Shown here: piece after piece, positions 6,878-8,331 of the stretch
Layout: each line of letters opens with the position of its first letter
How positions within the stretch are numbered: the stretch's first letter is position 1
The notes under the pieces: model-generated
Databases searched by the model: none
The model's input: only the letters and a program-made list of their open reading frames with translations
What the model was told of the DNA's origin: nothing
Origin: Candidatus Melainabacteria bacterium
GTDB taxonomy: Bacteria; Cyanobacteriota; Vampirovibrionia; Obscuribacterales; Obscuribacteraceae
NCBI GenBank assembly: GCA_003151275.1
Contig: PLXC01000007.1
Coordinates: 1-8,331 of the forward strand
Reading direction: 5' to 3'
Length of the DNA stretch: 8,331 nt
Made by a program: the position numbers and the translations under genes

Positions 6878-8331
6878 ATGGATAGCAGAGCCGTTACCGT
6901 GTTGATTGTGGATGACCAACCTATTGTAAGAGCTGGGTTGAGAATCTCGCTTGAAAAACTTAAGCGCCATAGAGTCGTGGGCGAGTCTGCCAATGGAGAG
7001 AGCGCAGTCACAGATGCGCAGAGCTTGCGCCCAGATGTTGTACTCATGGACATGAGACTGCCTGGAATGGATGGTGCTGAAGCTACATGGCGCATTAAGC
7101 AAGAATCGCCCCACATGCGTGTACTTGTATTGACAAATTTGGATAAACCCAAAGACATTACCGCAGCATTGGGCGCGGGAGCGGATGGCTATTGCCTCAA
7201 AGATGCATCAGTCGAGCAAATCGCGAGCGCAATTGATGCAGTTGCGTGCGGTGAAGTATGGATTGATCCCAAGCTTGCTGAAAGCGTTATGCTCCAACAC
7301 AATGAGGCAACAGGCAAGCACGATCAAGAGGCACGGCTATCAGCAACCGAGATTCGTGTACTGGAGTTGATCTCGGCTGGTTTCGAGAAGATAGGAATTG
7401 CTGGCGACATGCAGATGGATGCAGCGGCAGTAGTAGGTGTCATGCGGAACATAATTCGCAGATACTCAGAAAATTCAAGAAAGATGGCAATGCAACCAGA
7501 TTCAGTCAGCGTTCCTAAGATTGTCACTGATCGCCGCTTCTCCCATGAATGGTTTGCTGCAACGCTTGAAGCATCAGAAGGAGTTGTTGTAGCTGAAAAA
7601 TACTTGCTAGAAGAACTGCTTGGCGAAGGAGGTGTTGGGACCGTCTTCAAGGCAAGGCATCTCTATATGGACCGAGCTGTTGCCTTGAAACTCCTGCAGC
7701 CGAAATACGCTGAAGACGCTCAGGTCATTCGCGCCTTTCAAAATGAGGCCAAGGCGCTCGCAAGCTTTAAACACAGAAATATTGTCGATGTTTATGATTT
7801 CGGTGTCACAGCGCTCGGTCAACCGTATCTGGTCATGGAATTCATCAAAGGAACAGATCTGGACATGGTTTTGCAATCAGATCAAAATCGAAAACTGGAA
7901 TACAGACGATTTCTTTCGATCTTCTTGCAAATCTGTGAAGCCCTGGCAGCTGCTCATGCTAGAGACATAATTCACTGTGATCTCAAACCCAGCAACATTT
8001 TCGTACTCCAAGGAAGCGATGAGACAGAAGAAGTGATCAAACTTGTCGATTTCGGTTTAGCGAAGTCGGTGCCGCGAAATGCAACCACCCAATCGCAAGC
8101 GACCGATAGCTTTCTGATTAACGGCACACCTTCATACATGCCGCCAGAGCAGTGCTCCGGCAGAGGCATCGACAAACGCTCCGACATTTACGCACTGGGG
8201 TGCGTAATGTACGAAGCTTTGGCGGGCATCAACCCCTTCCTTGCAGACTCTCCCATGGAGACCTTCGCCAAGCAATTTGAATTCACACCGCCACCTGTTT
8301 CTGGGTTCTGTCCAGAGACGCCAATACATCC
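6878..8331 (+). CDS. NarL-type response regulator fused to a Hanks-type Ser/Thr protein kinase, 3'-truncated
   Basis: Reading from ATG 6878 gives 484 complete codons with no stop up to the window end. Domains: receiver at about 6-125 with Asp12/Asp13, phospho-acceptor Asp58, Thr86 and Lys108, all canonical; a LuxR/NarL-like helix-turn-helix at about 154-196 (starts LSATEIRVLELISAG) with a divergent recognition helix; a linker of about 45 residues; then a protein kinase from about 243. Kinase motifs: glycine loop GEGGVG at 249-254, Lys271 in AVALK, helix-C Glu290, catalytic loop HCDLKPSN at 366-373 (Asp368, Asn373), Asp391-Phe-Gly, PPE at 422-424 in place of APE, and SDIYALGC. All core catalytic residues are present, so activity is expected. 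The catalytic loop has Cys367 where most such kinases have Arg (a non-RD type). Aspartyl phosphorylation of the receiver probably controls the kinase (inference). The donor could be either upstream hybrid kinase. The C-terminus, possibly with further domains, is outside the window. Confidence 0.92.
   Translation, partial: MDSRAVTVLIVDDQPIVRAGLRISLEKLKRHRVVGESANGESAVTDAQSLRPDVVLMDMRLPGMDGAEATWRIKQESPHMRVLVLTNLDKPKDITAALGAGADGYCLKDASVEQIASAIDAVACGEVWIDPKLAESVMLQHNEATGKHDQEARLSATEIRVLELISAGFEKIGIAGDMQMDAAAVVGVMRNIIRRYSENSRKMAMQPDSVSVPKIVTDRRFSHEWFAATLEASEGVVVAEKYLLEELLGEGGVGTVFKARHLYMDRAVALKLLQPKYAEDAQVIRAFQNEAKALASFKHRNIVDVYDFGVTALGQPYLVMEFIKGTDLDMVLQSDQNRKLEYRRFLSIFLQICEALAAAHARDIIHCDLKPSNIFVLQGSDETEEVIKLVDFGLAKSVPRNATTQSQATDSFLINGTPSYMPPEQCSGRGIDKRSDIYALGCVMYEALAGINPFLADSPMETFAKQFEFTPPPVSGFCPETPIH

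Noticed and set aside
6775..7158. Two - strand open frames (6775-7158 and 6782-7114) covering the intergenic gap and receiver
   Set aside because: They oppose the receiver domain of the fusion gene, which has every canonical residue; no ribosome site or domain supports them.
7185..8329. Several short open frames on both strands (such as 7185-7370 +, 7324-7650 -, 7743-7970 +, 8132-8329 -)
   Set aside because: They are out of frame or antisense to the continuous regulator-kinase reading frame that runs from 6878 to the end.

Overview
The window is one co-directional (+ strand) signal-transduction locus with almost no non-coding DNA. It holds five genes: a hybrid histidine kinase whose 5' end lies before the window, cheR, a single-domain cheB, a second large soluble hybrid kinase, and a response regulator fused to a Hanks-type Ser/Thr kinase that runs off the 3' end. 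No RNA gene, insertion sequence, CRISPR array or clear terminator was seen, and no stretch over 300 bases lacks a gene.

Layout: 2-2062, HisKA-HATPase-REC-REC-REC (sensor part missing). 2077-2907, CheR. 2908-3498, CheB catalytic domain only. 3485-6805, REC-coil-PAS-HisKA-HATPase-REC-REC-HPt-REC. After a 72-base gap, 6878 to the window end reads openly as REC, then a divergent LuxR-like helix-turn-helix, then a protein kinase. The spacings (14-base gap, 0-base junction, 14-base overlap) say the first four genes are one translationally coupled operon; the fifth may belong to it.

Working model (inference): the two histidine kinases feed a shared multistep phosphorelay. There are eight receiver domains but only one visible HPt domain, in the second kinase, so that HPt may serve several receivers, including the one on the Ser/Thr kinase protein. 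The output would then be Ser/Thr phosphorylation rather than transcription, because the regulator's DNA-binding helix looks eroded. CheR and CheB have no chemoreceptor, CheA or CheW beside them, so they probably adjust a sensor by glutamyl methylation, perhaps the upstream kinase.

Organism: GC content looks near 50% by eye. The kinase wording (GEGGVG near the N-lobe start, HCDLKPSN, SDIYALGCVMYEAL) resembles kinases I remember from non-photosynthetic Cyanobacteria of the Obscuribacterales/Melainabacteria type. This is a low-confidence guess from memory; Deltaproteobacteria, Acidobacteria or photosynthetic Cyanobacteria are not excluded.
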